A stretch of 64,000 nt of DNA, from assembly GCF_003335585.1 (NCBI RefSeq), contig NZ_QBFD01000024.1, positions 87,091-151,090 on the forward strand, given 5' to 3'. This document shows positions 18,531-30,050 of the stretch, one piece after another. The DNA comes from Sulfitobacter sp. DFL-14. Its GTDB lineage: Bacteria; Pseudomonadota; Alphaproteobacteria; Rhodobacterales; Rhodobacteraceae. The notes under the pieces were generated by a model. That model ran no database searches, had not been told where the DNA came from, and saw nothing but the letters and a program-made list of their open reading frames with translations. The position numbers and the translations under genes were made by a program. The first letter of the stretch is position 1; the number at the start of each line of letters is the position of its first letter.

Positions 18531-18974
18531 ATGTTGGACAACTTTCCGCGCGGAACCATTGTCATAGAAGACATTGAAATCGGCATGTTCCGCTATATCC
18601 GCAAGGAAGTGACCGATGCGGATATCGAGATGTTCGCGACCGTCTCGACCGACCGCAACCCGGTGCATCTGGATGACGATTACGCGCAGGACACCATCTT
18701 TCAGGGCCGCATCGCCCACGGGATGCTGACGGCGGGTCTGATCTCTGCCGTGATCGGGGAACAATTGCCAGGGCATGGCACGGTCTATCTTGGCCAGTCG
18801 CTGAAGTTCCTGCGCCCGGTGCGCCCGGGCGACGAGGTCTATGCCGAGGTGAAGGTGACCGATATCGACATGTCCAAACGGATCGTCCGGATGGATTGCC
18901 ATTGTTCGGTCGAGGGCAAGAAGGTCCTGATTGGCGAAGCCACGGTTCTGGCCCCCTCGCGCAAGTTCGACTGA
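18531..18974 (+). CDS. MaoC-type (R)-specific enoyl-CoA hydratase
   Basis: Single hot-dog domain of 147 residues. The hydratase-2 catalytic pair is visible in STDRNPVHLDDDYA (Asp and His in DxNPxH) and GRIAHGMLTAG, matching PhaJ-like enzymes that hydrate trans-enoyl-CoA to (R)-3-hydroxyacyl-CoA. Such enzymes link beta-oxidation to polyhydroxyalkanoate synthesis, which fits the phaAB genes elsewhere in the window, though a role in PHA supply is inference. AGGGGGACGG lies a few bases before the ATG. Confidence 0.88.
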   Translation: MLDNFPRGTIVIEDIEIGMFRYIRKEVTDADIEMFATVSTDRNPVHLDDDYAQDTIFQGRIAHGMLTAGLISAVIGEQLPGHGTVYLGQSLKFLRPVRPGDEVYAEVKVTDIDMSKRIVRMDCHCSVEGKKVLIGEATVLAPSRKFD

Positions 18975-19059
18975 GGCACCGGCACCCCAGCCCGGACTTT
19001 TTGGAAGATTGGAATTGGCGTGTCTTGCCCTCCACCTGAGGTGCGGCTAGGCAAGAGCC

Positions 19060-19992
19060 ATGCAGATCTTGCGCGATTATCAGTTCGTAGAAGCCGCCGA
19101 CCGGGGCGCAACCGCCGCCATCGGAAATTTCGACGGGGTCCATCGCGGCCACCTGTCCGTGATCGAACTGGCCCGCGCGGCGGCACCGGATGCCCCTTTG
19201 GGGATTGTCACATTCGAACCCCACCCGAGAGAGTTCTTTGCCCCCGATGCGCCCCCCTTCCGGCTGATGGGCCGCGTCGCCCGCGCCCACAGGCTGGAGA
19301 AACTGGGCGTCAAGAAGCTCTATGAGCTGGCCTTCAACAAGAACCTTGCCGCGCTCACCCCCGAAGCCTTTGCCGCCGATGTGCTCCGCGACGGGCTGGG
19401 GCTGAAGCATGTGGTGGTCGGTGCGGATTTCTGCTTTGGCAAGAACCGTGCCGGCACTGCGCAGGACCTGGAACGGTTCGGCCGTGACATGGGATTTGGC
19501 GTGACCATCGCACCCCTTATGGAAAACGACGACAAGACCGTGTCGTCCACCGCAATCCGGCAGGCGCTGACGGACGGCGAACCGCGGGTGGCCGCCGCAA
19601 TGCTGGGCCATTGGCACCGCATCGAGGGCCCCGTGATCGGCGGTGAACAGCGCGGCCGGGAGCTGGGATATCCGACGGCCAACATGTCCATTGAAGGGCT
19701 GCACCCGCCTGCTTTCGGGGTCTATGCCGTTCTGGTCGATGTGCTGGAAGGGGCGCACGCCGGATCCTATCACGGCGTGGCAAGTCTTGGCGTCCGGCCC
19801 ATGTTCGGGCAGAACAAGGCGAACCTTGAAACATTCCTCTTTGATTTCAAGGGCGATCTCTATGACACGCCCCTGTCGATTGCACTGGTCGACTACCTGC
19901 GCGGTGAAGAGAAGTTCGACAGCCTTGATGCGCTGATTACCCAGATGGATGCAGACAGCGCCGAGGCACGGCGCATCCTGGCGGCGCTGTGA
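19060..19992 (+). CDS. ribF: Bifunctional riboflavin kinase / FAD synthetase
   Basis: Converts riboflavin to FMN and then FAD. 310 residues. The N-terminal adenylyltransferase domain shows IGNFDGVHRGH (HxGH nucleotidyltransferase motif, about residues 20-30) and SSTAIRQAL. The C-terminal flavokinase domain shows RGRELGYPTANM (the PTAN motif), GVASLGVRPMFG and ETFLFDF. Length is normal. The stop overlaps the GTG start of the next gene (GTGA), so translation is coupled. Confidence 0.96.
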   Translation: MQILRDYQFVEAADRGATAAIGNFDGVHRGHLSVIELARAAAPDAPLGIVTFEPHPREFFAPDAPPFRLMGRVARAHRLEKLGVKKLYELAFNKNLAALTPEAFAADVLRDGLGLKHVVVGADFCFGKNRAGTAQDLERFGRDMGFGVTIAPLMENDDKTVSSTAIRQALTDGEPRVAAAMLGHWHRIEGPVIGGEQRGRELGYPTANMSIEGLHPPAFGVYAVLVDVLEGAHAGSYHGVASLGVRPMFGQNKANLETFLFDFKGDLYDTPLSIALVDYLRGEEKFDSLDALITQMDADSAEARRILAAL

Positions 19993-20453
19993 GCGATCCC
20001 ATCCTACGCAAGGGCCTGCGTCCCCGGTTCTGGGAGACAACGCCGCTGACGAAAATGACGCCCCGTGAATGGGAGGCGCTGTGCGACGGCTGCGGCAAAT
20101 GCTGCCTGAACAAGCTTGAAGACGAGGACACCGAGGAAGTCGCCCTGACCCGTGTCGCCTGCCGCCTGCTTGACGATGCCACCTGCCGCTGCGCCCATTA
20201 CGAGAACCGGCACGAATTTGTCCCCGATTGCATCGTGTTGCGCCCCGACAACCTGGACACCCACGCATACTGGATGCCGCAGACCTGCGCCTATCGGCTG
20301 CTGTGGCAGGGCAAGCCCCTGCCCGACTGGCACCCGCTGCTCACCGGCACCGCGCAATCGGTGCACGATGCCGGCGTGTCGGTTCAGGGCCGCACTGTTT
20401 CGGAATTTGATGTCCCCTTCGAAGAATGGGAAGACCACATCATAGAGGAGTAG
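19989..20453 (+). CDS. YcgN/UPF0260 family cysteine-cluster protein
   Basis: 154-residue protein with a cysteine cluster that probably binds zinc or an iron-sulfur centre: CDGCGKCC near residue 31, then CRLLDDATCRCAHY and CIVLRP. I recognise it as the YcgN-like UPF0260 family; the role is unknown. The GTG start at 19989 overlaps the ribF stop and is the only start preserving the conserved PRFWE N-terminus. It probably forms one transcript with ribF and the downstream threonine aldolase gene. Confidence 0.88.
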   Translation: MSDPILRKGLRPRFWETTPLTKMTPREWEALCDGCGKCCLNKLEDEDTEEVALTRVACRLLDDATCRCAHYENRHEFVPDCIVLRPDNLDTHAYWMPQTCAYRLLWQGKPLPDWHPLLTGTAQSVHDAGVSVQGRTVSEFDVPFEEWEDHIIEE

Positions 20454-20457
20454 CACC

Positions 20458-21492
20458 TTGTTTTTCAGCTCTGACAATGCCGGTCCCGTGCATCCCGCGA
20501 TCATGGAGCGGATCGTGGCGGACAACGCCGGGTACCAGATGCCCTACGGCAAGGACACCATCATGGACGAGGTGCGCGACCGTCTGCGCGACATCTTCGA
20601 AGCGCCGGAGGCAGCGGTCTATCTGGTGGCCACGGGAACGGCTGCAAATGTGCTGGCGCTGGCGTGTTATGCGCAGCCCTGGCAAACGATCTTCTGCTCC
20701 AGCGTGTCGCACATCCATCAGGACGAATGTAACGCGCCCGAATTCTACACCGGCTCTGCCAAGCTGACCCTGGTGGAAACGCAGAGCAAGATGTCGCCCG
20801 AAGGTCTGGAGGCCGCGATCTCCGGCCAGAAACCCGGAAACGTTCATGGTGCCCAGCCGGGGCCGGTCTCCATCACGCAGGTCACGGAACGGGGATCGGT
20901 CCACAGCATTGCCGAACTGCAGGCGCTGACGGCAGTGGCCAAGGCGCATGATCTGCCCGTGCACCTGGATGGCGCGCGCTTTGCCAATGCGCTGGTATCG
21001 CTCAATTGTTCTCCGGCGGAAATGACCTGGAAGTCCGGTGTCGACGTGGTCAGCTTTGGCGGCACCAAGAACGGCTGCATGGGTGTGGAGGCGGTGATCT
21101 TTTTTGATCCGGAAAAAGCCTGGGAATTCGAATTGCGCCGCAAGCGCGGGGCGCATCTGTTTTCCAAGCACCGCTATCTTTCGTCACAGATGGCGGGCTA
21201 TCTCGCGGATGACCTCTGGCTGCGCATGGCGCGGCAGGCCAATGACAATGCGGCACATCTGGCCGATGGCCTGCGCAAGGCGGGTGCGACCTTCCTGCAC
21301 GACCCTCAGGCCAACATGATCTTTGCCAGCTGGCCGCGTGCGGTGCATCGCAAGCTGCACGAGGCCGGGGCGCGCTATCACCTCTGGGGCGGCAGCCTTG
21401 AAGGGGCGGATGACGAGATGGTCGCTGCGCGCCTTGTCTGCGACTGGTCCCTGCCCCGCGACCAGATTGATGCTTTCCTCAGCCATTTCTAG
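20458..21492 (+). CDS. ltaE: Low-specificity L-threonine aldolase
   Basis: PLP enzyme that splits L-threonine/allo-threonine to glycine and acetaldehyde. 344 residues of the beta-eliminating-lyase fold I family. PLP Lys204 lies in SFGGTKNG, and HLDGARFAN is the cofactor-binding Asp motif. A TTG start at 20458 is assigned because AGGAG sits 7 bases before it and the protein then begins FFSSDNAGPVHP as in homologues; there is no suitable ATG. It follows the YcgN gene by 4 bp. Confidence 0.92.
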   Translation: MFFSSDNAGPVHPAIMERIVADNAGYQMPYGKDTIMDEVRDRLRDIFEAPEAAVYLVATGTAANVLALACYAQPWQTIFCSSVSHIHQDECNAPEFYTGSAKLTLVETQSKMSPEGLEAAISGQKPGNVHGAQPGPVSITQVTERGSVHSIAELQALTAVAKAHDLPVHLDGARFANALVSLNCSPAEMTWKSGVDVVSFGGTKNGCMGVEAVIFFDPEKAWEFELRRKRGAHLFSKHRYLSSQMAGYLADDLWLRMARQANDNAAHLADGLRKAGATFLHDPQANMIFASWPRAVHRKLHEAGARYHLWGGSLEGADDEMVAARLVCDWSLPRDQIDAFLSHF

Positions 21493-21508
21493 GCCAGCAC
21501 CGTCAGGC

Positions 21509-22315
21509 TCAGACCGTATCCAGGAATTCCTTCCAGATCGCCGCTGTCTCCCTGGGGTGGCTGATCGGCGCCATGTGTCCCGCGCCCGGCACAACAGCCT
21601 GCCGCGCATTGCGCATCCGGGCGGCCAGACCGTCATTGGTCGCAATGATCGCGGGATGGGCCTGCTCTCCGCGAAGCACGAGGGTCGGCATGCGCGCTGC
21701 ATCCAGACCGCCCGGTTGCAGCAACCCGCGGTCGTCGTCGTAAAGCACATCGCGGCTGCCTGGCACCACATGAACGCCACGCGTCATTGCGGCACGGGTG
21801 CGCTCTGGCAGGCTGTCCCAGGCTGGGGCCTGATCGCTCCACATCCTGTTGAAGACCCGCGCGCCGGCCTCCGCATCTCCACTGTTCATCGCCTTTGTGA
21901 AGGGCAGTGAATGGCTTTCGTAGGCGGCAACGGTTTCAGGCGCATCCTGCCGTGCGATGGCGAAAAAGACCGGTTCGATCACCGTCAGGCTGCGCACCCT
22001 GTCGGGATAGGACACCGCGATGCGCAGCGCGGTCATGGCGCCGAAGGAATGGCCGATCACATCCATCGGCGCATCATCCATCGCGGCAACCGAGGAGGCC
22101 ATCGCCGTATCGCTCAGGTGGCTGACCCCGTCCCAGTCATCGCTCTTGCCATGGCTGGGCATATCGGGCGCGACAAATGTGACCTCTCCGTCCAGGGCAT
22201 CGACAATCCCCGCCCATGCGCCGCCAAATGCCAGCGTGCAATGCAGCCCCAGCACCCGGCGCGGACCCTGGCCCAGGGTCCGCACATGGGCGTGGAAGCC
22301 GGGTTGTGGGGTCAC
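21509..22315 (-). CDS. Alpha/beta-fold hydrolase
   Basis: 268-residue serine hydrolase without signal peptide. HCTLAFGGAW holds the region of the oxyanion hole (Cys replaces Gly in HG). GHSFGAMTAL is the GxSxG nucleophile elbow (Ser near residue 90), and GAGHMAP holds the catalytic His. Substrate unknown. Its start overlaps the stop of the upstream isomerase gene by 4 bp (ATGA). Operon pairing with a glutathione-dependent isomerase suggests aromatic or xenobiotic breakdown, but that is inference. Confidence 0.82.
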   Translation of the reverse strand: MTPQPGFHAHVRTLGQGPRRVLGLHCTLAFGGAWAGIVDALDGEVTFVAPDMPSHGKSDDWDGVSHLSDTAMASSVAAMDDAPMDVIGHSFGAMTALRIAVSYPDRVRSLTVIEPVFFAIARQDAPETVAAYESHSLPFTKAMNSGDAEAGARVFNRMWSDQAPAWDSLPERTRAAMTRGVHVVPGSRDVLYDDDRGLLQPGGLDAARMPTLVLRGEQAHPAIIATNDGLAARMRNARQAVVPGAGHMAPISHPRETAAIWKEFLDTV

Positions 22316-22908
22316 AGATCGCCTGCAAGATGCAGGTCGATGTCGGCAATCCGGTCCTGCCCCCAGAACCGCTGCTCGCCCACGAAATAGAACGGAGCGC
22401 CAAAGACGCCGCGCTCCACCGCTTCTTCCAGGTTGCGGGCATAGGTCTCTGCCCCTTCCAGCAGGCCGCTGTCTGCCAGTTTGGGATCGAACCCCGCCTC
22501 GGTCAGACAGGCGCGGATCACGTCATCCTCGGCGATGTCCTTTTCCTCGGCCCAGACCGCGCGGGTGATCACATGCGCCAGCTTGCCCAGGTCACCGCCG
22601 CCGGCATTCTGCGCCGCGATGAACGCATAGGCTGCAGGCGCCCCATTTGTAGGCCAATGTGCAGGCCGCAGATTAAAGGGCATGCCCAGCTTCTTTGCCT
22701 GCCGGACCAGTTCCTGCGCCCGGTATTCGATGCGGCTGATGTGCCGGTCCTTGGGGGCTGTGCCCCCGGTCCGGGCAAAGGCGCTGACGATGTCGAAGGG
22801 CTTGTAGTTGATCGTTGCGCCATGTTTCCGGGCCACCTCTTCGAGCCGGGTGCCGGCTAGGTAGCAATAGGGGGACAGTGTCGCGAAAAAGTAGTCGATC
22901 TGGGACAT
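22312..22908 (-). CDS. 2-hydroxychromene-2-carboxylate isomerase-like (DsbA/GST-kappa family)
   Basis: 198-residue thioredoxin-fold protein. FFATLSPYCYLA near the N-terminus has the S-P-[FY] glutathione-contacting motif of HCCA isomerases and kappa GSTs instead of a CxxC, so it is not an oxidoreductase. GVFGAPFYFVGEQRFWGQDRI is the conserved cis-Pro/C-terminal region. HCCA isomerase acts in naphthalene degradation, but most homologues have other, unknown substrates. Start set at 22908 (MSQIDYF), with AAGGAA about 6 bases upstream. Confidence 0.85.
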   Translation of the reverse strand: MSQIDYFFATLSPYCYLAGTRLEEVARKHGATINYKPFDIVSAFARTGGTAPKDRHISRIEYRAQELVRQAKKLGMPFNLRPAHWPTNGAPAAYAFIAAQNAGGGDLGKLAHVITRAVWAEEKDIAEDDVIRACLTEAGFDPKLADSGLLEGAETYARNLEEAVERGVFGAPFYFVGEQRFWGQDRIADIDLHLAGDL

Positions 22909-23014
22909 TTGGCGTTCCTTGAGGGGCTGATAGCTTGGTGGCACCGTAGCTGCGTGCTAAGCGAGGTTCAACGACACGAATCTGTCATATTCCCGCTGCC
23001 ACGGAGACCCTCCC

Positions 23015-24046
23015 ATGCCCCGCACTTCCGAGCCCAAGCTTATTTCAGGCAATGCCAACATGCCGCTGGCCAAGGCGATCGCACGGCGGATGTCGCTGCA
23101 CCGGGGTGTCAACGTGGGGCTTGTCGATGCACGGGTGGAGCGGTTCAACGACGGCGAGATTTTCGTGGAGGTGTTCGAGAACGTGCGCGGCGAGGATATG
23201 TTCATCATCCAGCCCACGTCGAACCCGGCCAATGACAACCTGATGGAACTGCTGATCATGGCCGATGCCCTGCGCCGGTCCTCGGCTGCACGGGTCACTG
23301 CGGTGCTGCCCTATTTCGGTTACGCCCGGCAGGACCGGCGGACCAAGGCGCGCACCCCCATCACTGCCAAGATGGTGGCAAACATGCTGGTCGGCACCGG
23401 GATCGAGCGGGTTCTGACCATGGATCTGCACGCGGCACAGATCCAGGGGTTCTTTGATATCCCGGTGGACAACCTTTATGCCTCTCCGGTCTTTGCGCTG
23501 GACATCGCGAATGCCTTCAAGGACCGCATGGACGAGCTGATGATCGTCAGCCCTGATGTGGGTGGCGTGGCGCGGGCGCGCGAATTGGCCAAACGCCTGA
23601 ACGCCCCGCTGGCCATCGTGGACAAGCGCCGCGAGAAAGCCGGGGAGGTCGCCGAGATGACCGTGATCGGCAATGTGACCGACAAGATCTGCCTGATCGT
23701 CGATGATATCTGCGACACCGCCGGCACCCTTTGCAAGGCCGCTGAAGTGCTGCTTGAGAACGGAGCCAAGGAAGTACACTCCTACATCAGCCACGGTGTC
23801 ATGTCCGGCCCGGCGGTGGACCGCGTCACCAAGTCTGTGATGAAGTCGCTGGTCATCACCGACAGCATCCAGCCCACGGAAGAGATCAAGAAAGCCGCAA
23901 ATATCCGCATCGTGCCAACGGCGCCGATCTTTGCCCAGGCGATCCTGAACATCTGGAACGGGACCTCTGTGTCATCGCTGTTCGAGGCCAATACGCTGGG
24001 CCCGATCTATGACGGGATGTACGCGGCGGAATACGCCACCCGCTGA
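23015..24046 (+). CDS. prs: Ribose-phosphate pyrophosphokinase (PRPP synthetase)
   Basis: Makes PRPP from ribose 5-phosphate and ATP for purine, pyrimidine, His and Trp synthesis. 343 residues, slightly longer than the usual 310-320. Visible are the flexible-loop region [18 protein letters not shown], a catalytic VDKRR segment and the PRPP-binding motif [13 protein letters not shown]. It is a class I bacterial enzyme. GGAG lies about 9 bases before the ATG. It stands alone between divergent neighbours. Confidence 0.96.
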   Translation: MPRTSEPKLISGNANMPLAKAIARRMSLHRGVNVGLVDARVERFNDGEIFVEVFENVRGEDMFIIQPTSNPANDNLMELLIMADALRRSSAARVTAVLPYFGYARQDRRTKARTPITAKMVANMLVGTGIERVLTMDLHAAQIQGFFDIPVDNLYASPVFALDIANAFKDRMDELMIVSPDVGGVARARELAKRLNAPLAIVDKRREKAGEVAEMTVIGNVTDKICLIVDDICDTAGTLCKAAEVLLENGAKEVHSYISHGVMSGPAVDRVTKSVMKSLVITDSIQPTEEIKKAANIRIVPTAPIFAQAILNIWNGTSVSSLFEANTLGPIYDGMYAAEYATR

Positions 24047-24135
24047 CCGGACACGCCCGCAACAACTTCGGGTTTGAGCATCTGAGGGGCTTCTGACCCG
24101 AGCCCCGGGCGCAAAGACAGGCCTTCACAGGAACG

Positions 24136-24486
24136 CTATTCGACGTCCCAGTCGCCTTCGTCGCTCAGATGGCCGATGGCAATCCAGGAAATGCGCATCC
24201 GCGCGACCCGCGTGTCACCCCAGGTTCTGAAAACCATGTCGAAACCGGATTTCGTGACGGATTCCGCGCTGATGTCCGCGCGCATGACTGTTGTCGCGTC
24301 AAGATCCCACAACGACGGGGAAAGCTGGACCGTGGGCGGTTCCAGATAGGTTTCGGAAAATCGAATGTGCCGCCTGCGCTCGCGCTGGCCGCGCCCGGTC
24401 CACATCGCCCCCCCGTCTTCGTAATCCGAAAACAGGATGACATCGCCGCTGTCCACACCGGTCGTATGACTTCTTAATCTTTTCAT
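24136..24486 (-). CDS. H-type lectin domain protein
   Basis: 116-residue protein matching the H-type lectin fold (discoidin II / Helix pomatia agglutinin type) over nearly its whole length: HTTGVDSGDVILFSDYEDG, then RHIRFSETYLEPPTVQLS, LWDLDATTVMRADISAE, and TRVARMRISWIAIG near the C-terminus. These are the conserved F-x-PPxVxVS and W-x-AIG landmarks. No signal peptide is seen, so export is unclear. Sugar specificity and function are unknown. It lies alone between prs (convergent) and the ATP synthase operon. Confidence 0.75.
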   Translation of the reverse strand: MKRLRSHTTGVDSGDVILFSDYEDGGAMWTGRGQRERRRHIRFSETYLEPPTVQLSPSLWDLDATTVMRADISAESVTKSGFDMVFRTWGDTRVARMRISWIAIGHLSDEGDWDVE

Positions 24487-24682
24487 GGGTATATTATGGC
24501 CTGAAAGTGGCGTCGATCAAAGCCGGATTATGCACCTTCAACCCCAGGTATCGGGTTGTTATCACGTCGATTTCCGGTTTCGGGCATTCTCTGCGGCCAA
24601 CATGGCGCTCAAAGCGGGCCGCTTTGCGACCGAGGGCCGCAAACCCTGTTTCCACCGTCCGCCGTTGCCCTGCATCCGGAAC

Positions 24683-24710
24683 AAAAAAGCCCCGCTATTG
24701 CAGGGCTTTT
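24683..24710 (-). terminator. Terminator of the F1 ATP synthase operon
   Basis: Hairpin AAAAGCCC...GGGCTTTT (24685-24692 / 24703-24710) with a 10-base loop, followed on the minus strand by a run of T. It lies 20 bases downstream of the atpC stop. Confidence 0.85.
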
Positions 24711-24729
24711 CCTTGGAATGTCGATGACT

Positions 24730-25167
24730 TCAAAGATTTGGTTGCTTTGAAGACAGGCCGATCTCGCCGCCAACCGCCACCATGTCGGCGAGCAGCTTGG
24801 CCGCGTCGTCAACCGGTCCCGGCTCGTTCTCGAAGGCTTCCTTTGCCCTGGAATAGACATGTGTGGCCTCTTCGATCATCTCATCGAGATGTTCCTGGGT
24901 CATGTCACCCTTGGGCACGGCACGCTCGGCCAGAACCGATACACCACGGCTGCTGATCTCGGCGAAACCGCCGGTCACAACATATTCCGCCGTGCCTTCC
25001 GGCCCTTCGACCGACAACACGCCGGGGCGCAGGGTGGTGATGGTGGGGGCATGCCCCTCCATCGCTGTCATGTCGCCATCGGCGCCGGGGATCTGCACGG
25101 AGGTGACCTGCAAGGAGGCCAGCCGCCGCTCGGGCGACACCAGATCGAATTGCATTGTGTCTGCCAT
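24730..25167 (-). CDS. atpC: F1 ATP synthase epsilon subunit
   Basis: Central-stalk subunit that regulates rotation and inhibits ATP hydrolysis. 145 residues. The beta-sandwich domain is typical: [11 protein letters not shown], then [20 protein letters not shown] and [10 protein letters not shown]. The C-terminal helical part (about residues 88-145) is diverged, as is usual for alphaproteobacterial epsilon. Last gene of the operon, 13 bp after atpD and 20 bp before the terminator hairpin. Confidence 0.95.
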   Translation of the reverse strand: MADTMQFDLVSPERRLASLQVTSVQIPGADGDMTAMEGHAPTITTLRPGVLSVEGPEGTAEYVVTGGFAEISSRGVSVLAERAVPKGDMTQEHLDEMIEEATHVYSRAKEAFENEPGPVDDAAKLLADMVAVGGEIGLSSKQPNL

Positions 25168-25180
25168 CAGTCAGGCTCCC

Positions 25181-27500
<2,320 letters not shown>

Positions 27501-27514
27501 TGGCTTATCTCTCC

Positions 27515-29053
27515 TTAAGCGAAGTCTGCGGCGTAAGCGTCGAGCGCAGCTTTGATCTTGTCTTCCAGCTCGTCTTTCACCTTGCGGTCATTGTTGGTGA
27601 TGTCCTTGAGCAGATCGGCGTTCTTGGAACGCAGGTGCGACAGGAGCCCCTGTTCCCAGCGACCAACTTCGGTGACTTCCAGCTTGTCGAGGTAGCCATG
27701 TGTACCAGCGTAGATGACGCAGACGATTTCCGCGTTCGACAGCGGCGAGTACTGCGGCTGCTTCATCAGCTCGGTCAGACGCGCACCGCGGTTCAGCAGG
27801 CGCTGGGTGGCGGCATCGAGGTCGGAACCGAACTGTGCAAAGGCAGCCATTTCGCGGTACTGAGCCAGCGACAGTTTCACCGGACCGGCAACCGAGGACA
27901 TCGCCTTGGTCTGGGCCGAGGACCCAACACGGGACACCGACAGACCGGTGTTCACCGCGGGGCGGATGCCCTGGTAGAACAATTCGGTTTCCAGGAAGAT
28001 CTGGCCGTCGGTGATCGAGATCACGTTGGTCGGAATAAAGGCCGACACGTCACCGCCCTGGGTTTCGATGATCGGCAGCGCCGTCAGCGAGCCGTTGCCA
28101 GCGTCGTCGCCCAGCTTGGCCGAACGCTCCAGCAGACGGGAGTGGAGGTAGAAAACGTCGCCCGGGTAGGCTTCGCGGCCCGGCGGGCGGCGCAGCAGCA
28201 GGGACATCTGGCGGTAGGACACGGCCTGTTTGGACAGGTCATCATAGACGATCAGGGCGTGACGGCCGTTGTCGCGGAAGAACTCCGCCATCGCAGTCGC
28301 GGAATAGGGTGCCAGGAACTGCATCGGCGCGGGCTCGGACGCGGTTGCGGCAACAACGATGGAATAGGCCATCGCGCCGGTGTCTTCGAGCTTTTTGACC
28401 AACTGGGCCACGGTGGACCGCTTTTGACCAATCGCAACGTAGACGCAGTACATCTTCTTGCTTTCGTCGCCCTCTGCGGCGTCGTTGACCTGCTGCTGGT
28501 TCAGCATCGCGTCAAGCGCGACGGCGGTCTTGCCGGTCTGACGGTCGCCGATGATCAATTCACGCTGGCCACGGCCAATCGGGATCATGGAGTCAACGGC
28601 CTTCAGGCCGGTTGCCATCGGTTCATGCACCGATTTACGCGGGATGATGCCCGGCGCCTTCACGTCGGCAACGCCGCGCTGCTTGGCGTTGATCGGACCC
28701 TTGCCATCGATCGGGTTGCCCAGACCATCCACAACCCTGCCCAGCAGTTCGTTGCCAATCGGCACGTCCACGATGGAGTTGGTCCGCTTGACGGTGTCGC
28801 CTTCCTTGATGTCCCGGTCGGAACCGAAGATCACGACGCCGACGTTGTCGGATTCAAGGTTCAGGGCCATGCCCTGAATGCCGCCGGGGAATTCGACCAT
28901 CTCACCGGCCTGAACATTGTCCAGCCCGTAGACGCGCGCGATACCGTCACCGACGGACAGCACACGACCGACTTCGGCAACCTCGGCCTCTTGGCCGAAA
29001 TTCTTGATCTGGTCCTTCAGGATTGCAGAAATCTCTGCGGCTTGGATACCCAT
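27515..29053 (-). CDS. atpA: F1 ATP synthase alpha subunit
   Basis: Regulatory nucleotide-binding subunit of F1, 512 residues. P-loop GDRQTGKT (169-176). The [10 protein letters not shown] loop and the [18 protein letters not shown] core are as in other proteobacteria. The start immediately follows the atpH stop, consistent with translational coupling. The Fo genes (atpB/E/F) are absent here, as expected for Rhodobacterales, where F1 and Fo lie in separate operons. Confidence 0.98.
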   Translation of the reverse strand: MGIQAAEISAILKDQIKNFGQEAEVAEVGRVLSVGDGIARVYGLDNVQAGEMVEFPGGIQGMALNLESDNVGVVIFGSDRDIKEGDTVKRTNSIVDVPIGNELLGRVVDGLGNPIDGKGPINAKQRGVADVKAPGIIPRKSVHEPMATGLKAVDSMIPIGRGQRELIIGDRQTGKTAVALDAMLNQQQVNDAAEGDESKKMYCVYVAIGQKRSTVAQLVKKLEDTGAMAYSIVVAATASEPAPMQFLAPYSATAMAEFFRDNGRHALIVYDDLSKQAVSYRQMSLLLRRPPGREAYPGDVFYLHSRLLERSAKLGDDAGNGSLTALPIIETQGGDVSAFIPTNVISITDGQIFLETELFYQGIRPAVNTGLSVSRVGSSAQTKAMSSVAGPVKLSLAQYREMAAFAQFGSDLDAATQRLLNRGARLTELMKQPQYSPLSNAEIVCVIYAGTHGYLDKLEVTEVGRWEQGLLSHLRSKNADLLKDITNNDRKVKDELEDKIKAALDAYAADFA

Positions 29054-29620
29054 TTATCCGACCTCTTTCATTACGTTCTGGAGGGAATTGAGCTTAGAGC
29101 GGATCGACGTGTCGATCATCTTGGAGCCCACTTTGACGATAAGACCGCCGATGAGGCTCTCATCAACGGTCGATTGAAGTGTTACGGCTTTGCCGGTGTT
29201 CGCGGTCAGCGATTTTGCCAGCTTGTCAGATTGCGTCTTTGTCAGCGCCTTGGCGGAGGTCACCTCGACGGTGACTTCACCCTTGTCCTCGGCGATCTGG
29301 GCGCGCAGTCTCTTGACCAGCTGGGGCAGGACGAACAGGCGCCGCTTTGTCGCCATCAGCGACAGCGTGTTGGTCATGATCGGGGACAGTTTCATCTTCT
29401 TGGCAATTGCGGAAATCGCAGCGCCCTGCTGGTCACGGGTATAGACCGGCGAATGGATCAGGTTGCGGAAATCTTCGCTGTCATTCAGCGCGTCGCTCAA
29501 CGCGTCCAGGTCGGCTTCGATGCCTTTGACCTTTTTGCCATCCTTGGCCAGATCATAGACCGCCGAGGCGTAGCGCTGTGCGATACCGGTGGAAATCGAA
29601 GCTGTTTCGGACACGTCCAT
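29054..29620 (-). CDS. atpH: F1 ATP synthase delta subunit
   Basis: Peripheral-stalk subunit (OSCP homologue) joining F1 to Fo. 188 residues, with the typical helical N-terminal domain (GIAQRYASAVYDLAKDG) and the C-terminal signature DESLIGGLIVKVGSKMIDTSI. First gene of the operon. GAGAGG lies just before the ATG. A putative promoter about 95-120 bases upstream is listed separately. Confidence 0.95.
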   Translation of the reverse strand: MDVSETASISTGIAQRYASAVYDLAKDGKKVKGIEADLDALSDALNDSEDFRNLIHSPVYTRDQQGAAISAIAKKMKLSPIMTNTLSLMATKRRLFVLPQLVKRLRAQIAEDKGEVTVEVTSAKALTKTQSDKLAKSLTANTGKAVTLQSTVDESLIGGLIVKVGSKMIDTSIRSKLNSLQNVMKEVG

Positions 29621-29712
29621 CCTCTCAAAAATCTGTCCGGATATGCGAAAGAAGTCGCGTCACCGGTTCGTTGGCGCGGCTTGAATAGGCTCAAGACGTC
29701 TAAATCAGGTGC

Positions 29713-29741
29713 CATGTAGCAGAGCACTTCCCTGCCCGCAA
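29713..29741 (-). promoter_or_regulatory. Putative atp operon promoter
   Basis: Minus strand: TTGCGG (29741-29736), 17 bases, TACATG (29718-29713). It is about 93 bp before the atpH start. Match to consensus is moderate. A TATACT motif lies further upstream, so the true start site is open. Confidence 0.35.
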
Positions 29742-29990
29742 CACAGTATAGTGCGGCTTTATGACCTGCATATCCCTTTATTTAGGACACGGATAGCACT
29801 CCGCGTTTTTTTGCGGGTCGCGCCCTGGTCGTTTGTTCAAATCATGGGCGGGGCGGCGAATCTCCTTGCGGCCTCCGGGGTGCGACCCGGCGCTGCGACC
29901 CCATGATGCGCCGGGTTCGCGATAGTCCGCACTGATCTGCAGCAATTGTTTCATCGGGGGCAACGACTTGCCCGGTTTTTGGCCAGGCAA

Positions 29991-30019
29991 TTGACAGAGG
30001 GTCGCTTATCGGTTGCCAT
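29991..30019 (+). promoter_or_regulatory. Putative promoter of the RTX-repeat protein
   Basis: TTGACA (29991-29996), 17 bases, TGCCAT (30014-30019), 31 bp before the ATG at 30051. The -35 is perfect and the -10 weak, so an activator may be needed. Confidence 0.4.
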
Positions 30020-30050
30020 GTTCTCGCCTGTTTTGTTTTAGGGGATTCCC

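Larger units (their letters stand above)
29621..30050. other. Intergenic region between divergent atpH and the RTX-protein gene
   Basis: 430 bp without a coding gene. The left part holds a plausible minus-strand promoter for the atp operon (29713-29741). The right part holds a plausible plus-strand promoter (29991-30019) for the RTX protein. A G/C-rich block at 29840-29920 (GGGCGGGGCGGCG, later CGACCCGGCGCTGCGACCCC) and the TTTTTTT at 29808-29814 do not form a clear gene or terminator. I see no tRNA. Confidence 0.6.

Noticed and set aside
29780..29900. Possible tRNA (T-loop-like GTTCAAATC at 29835)
   Set aside because: No matching stem on either side, no anticodon arm, no acceptor stem.
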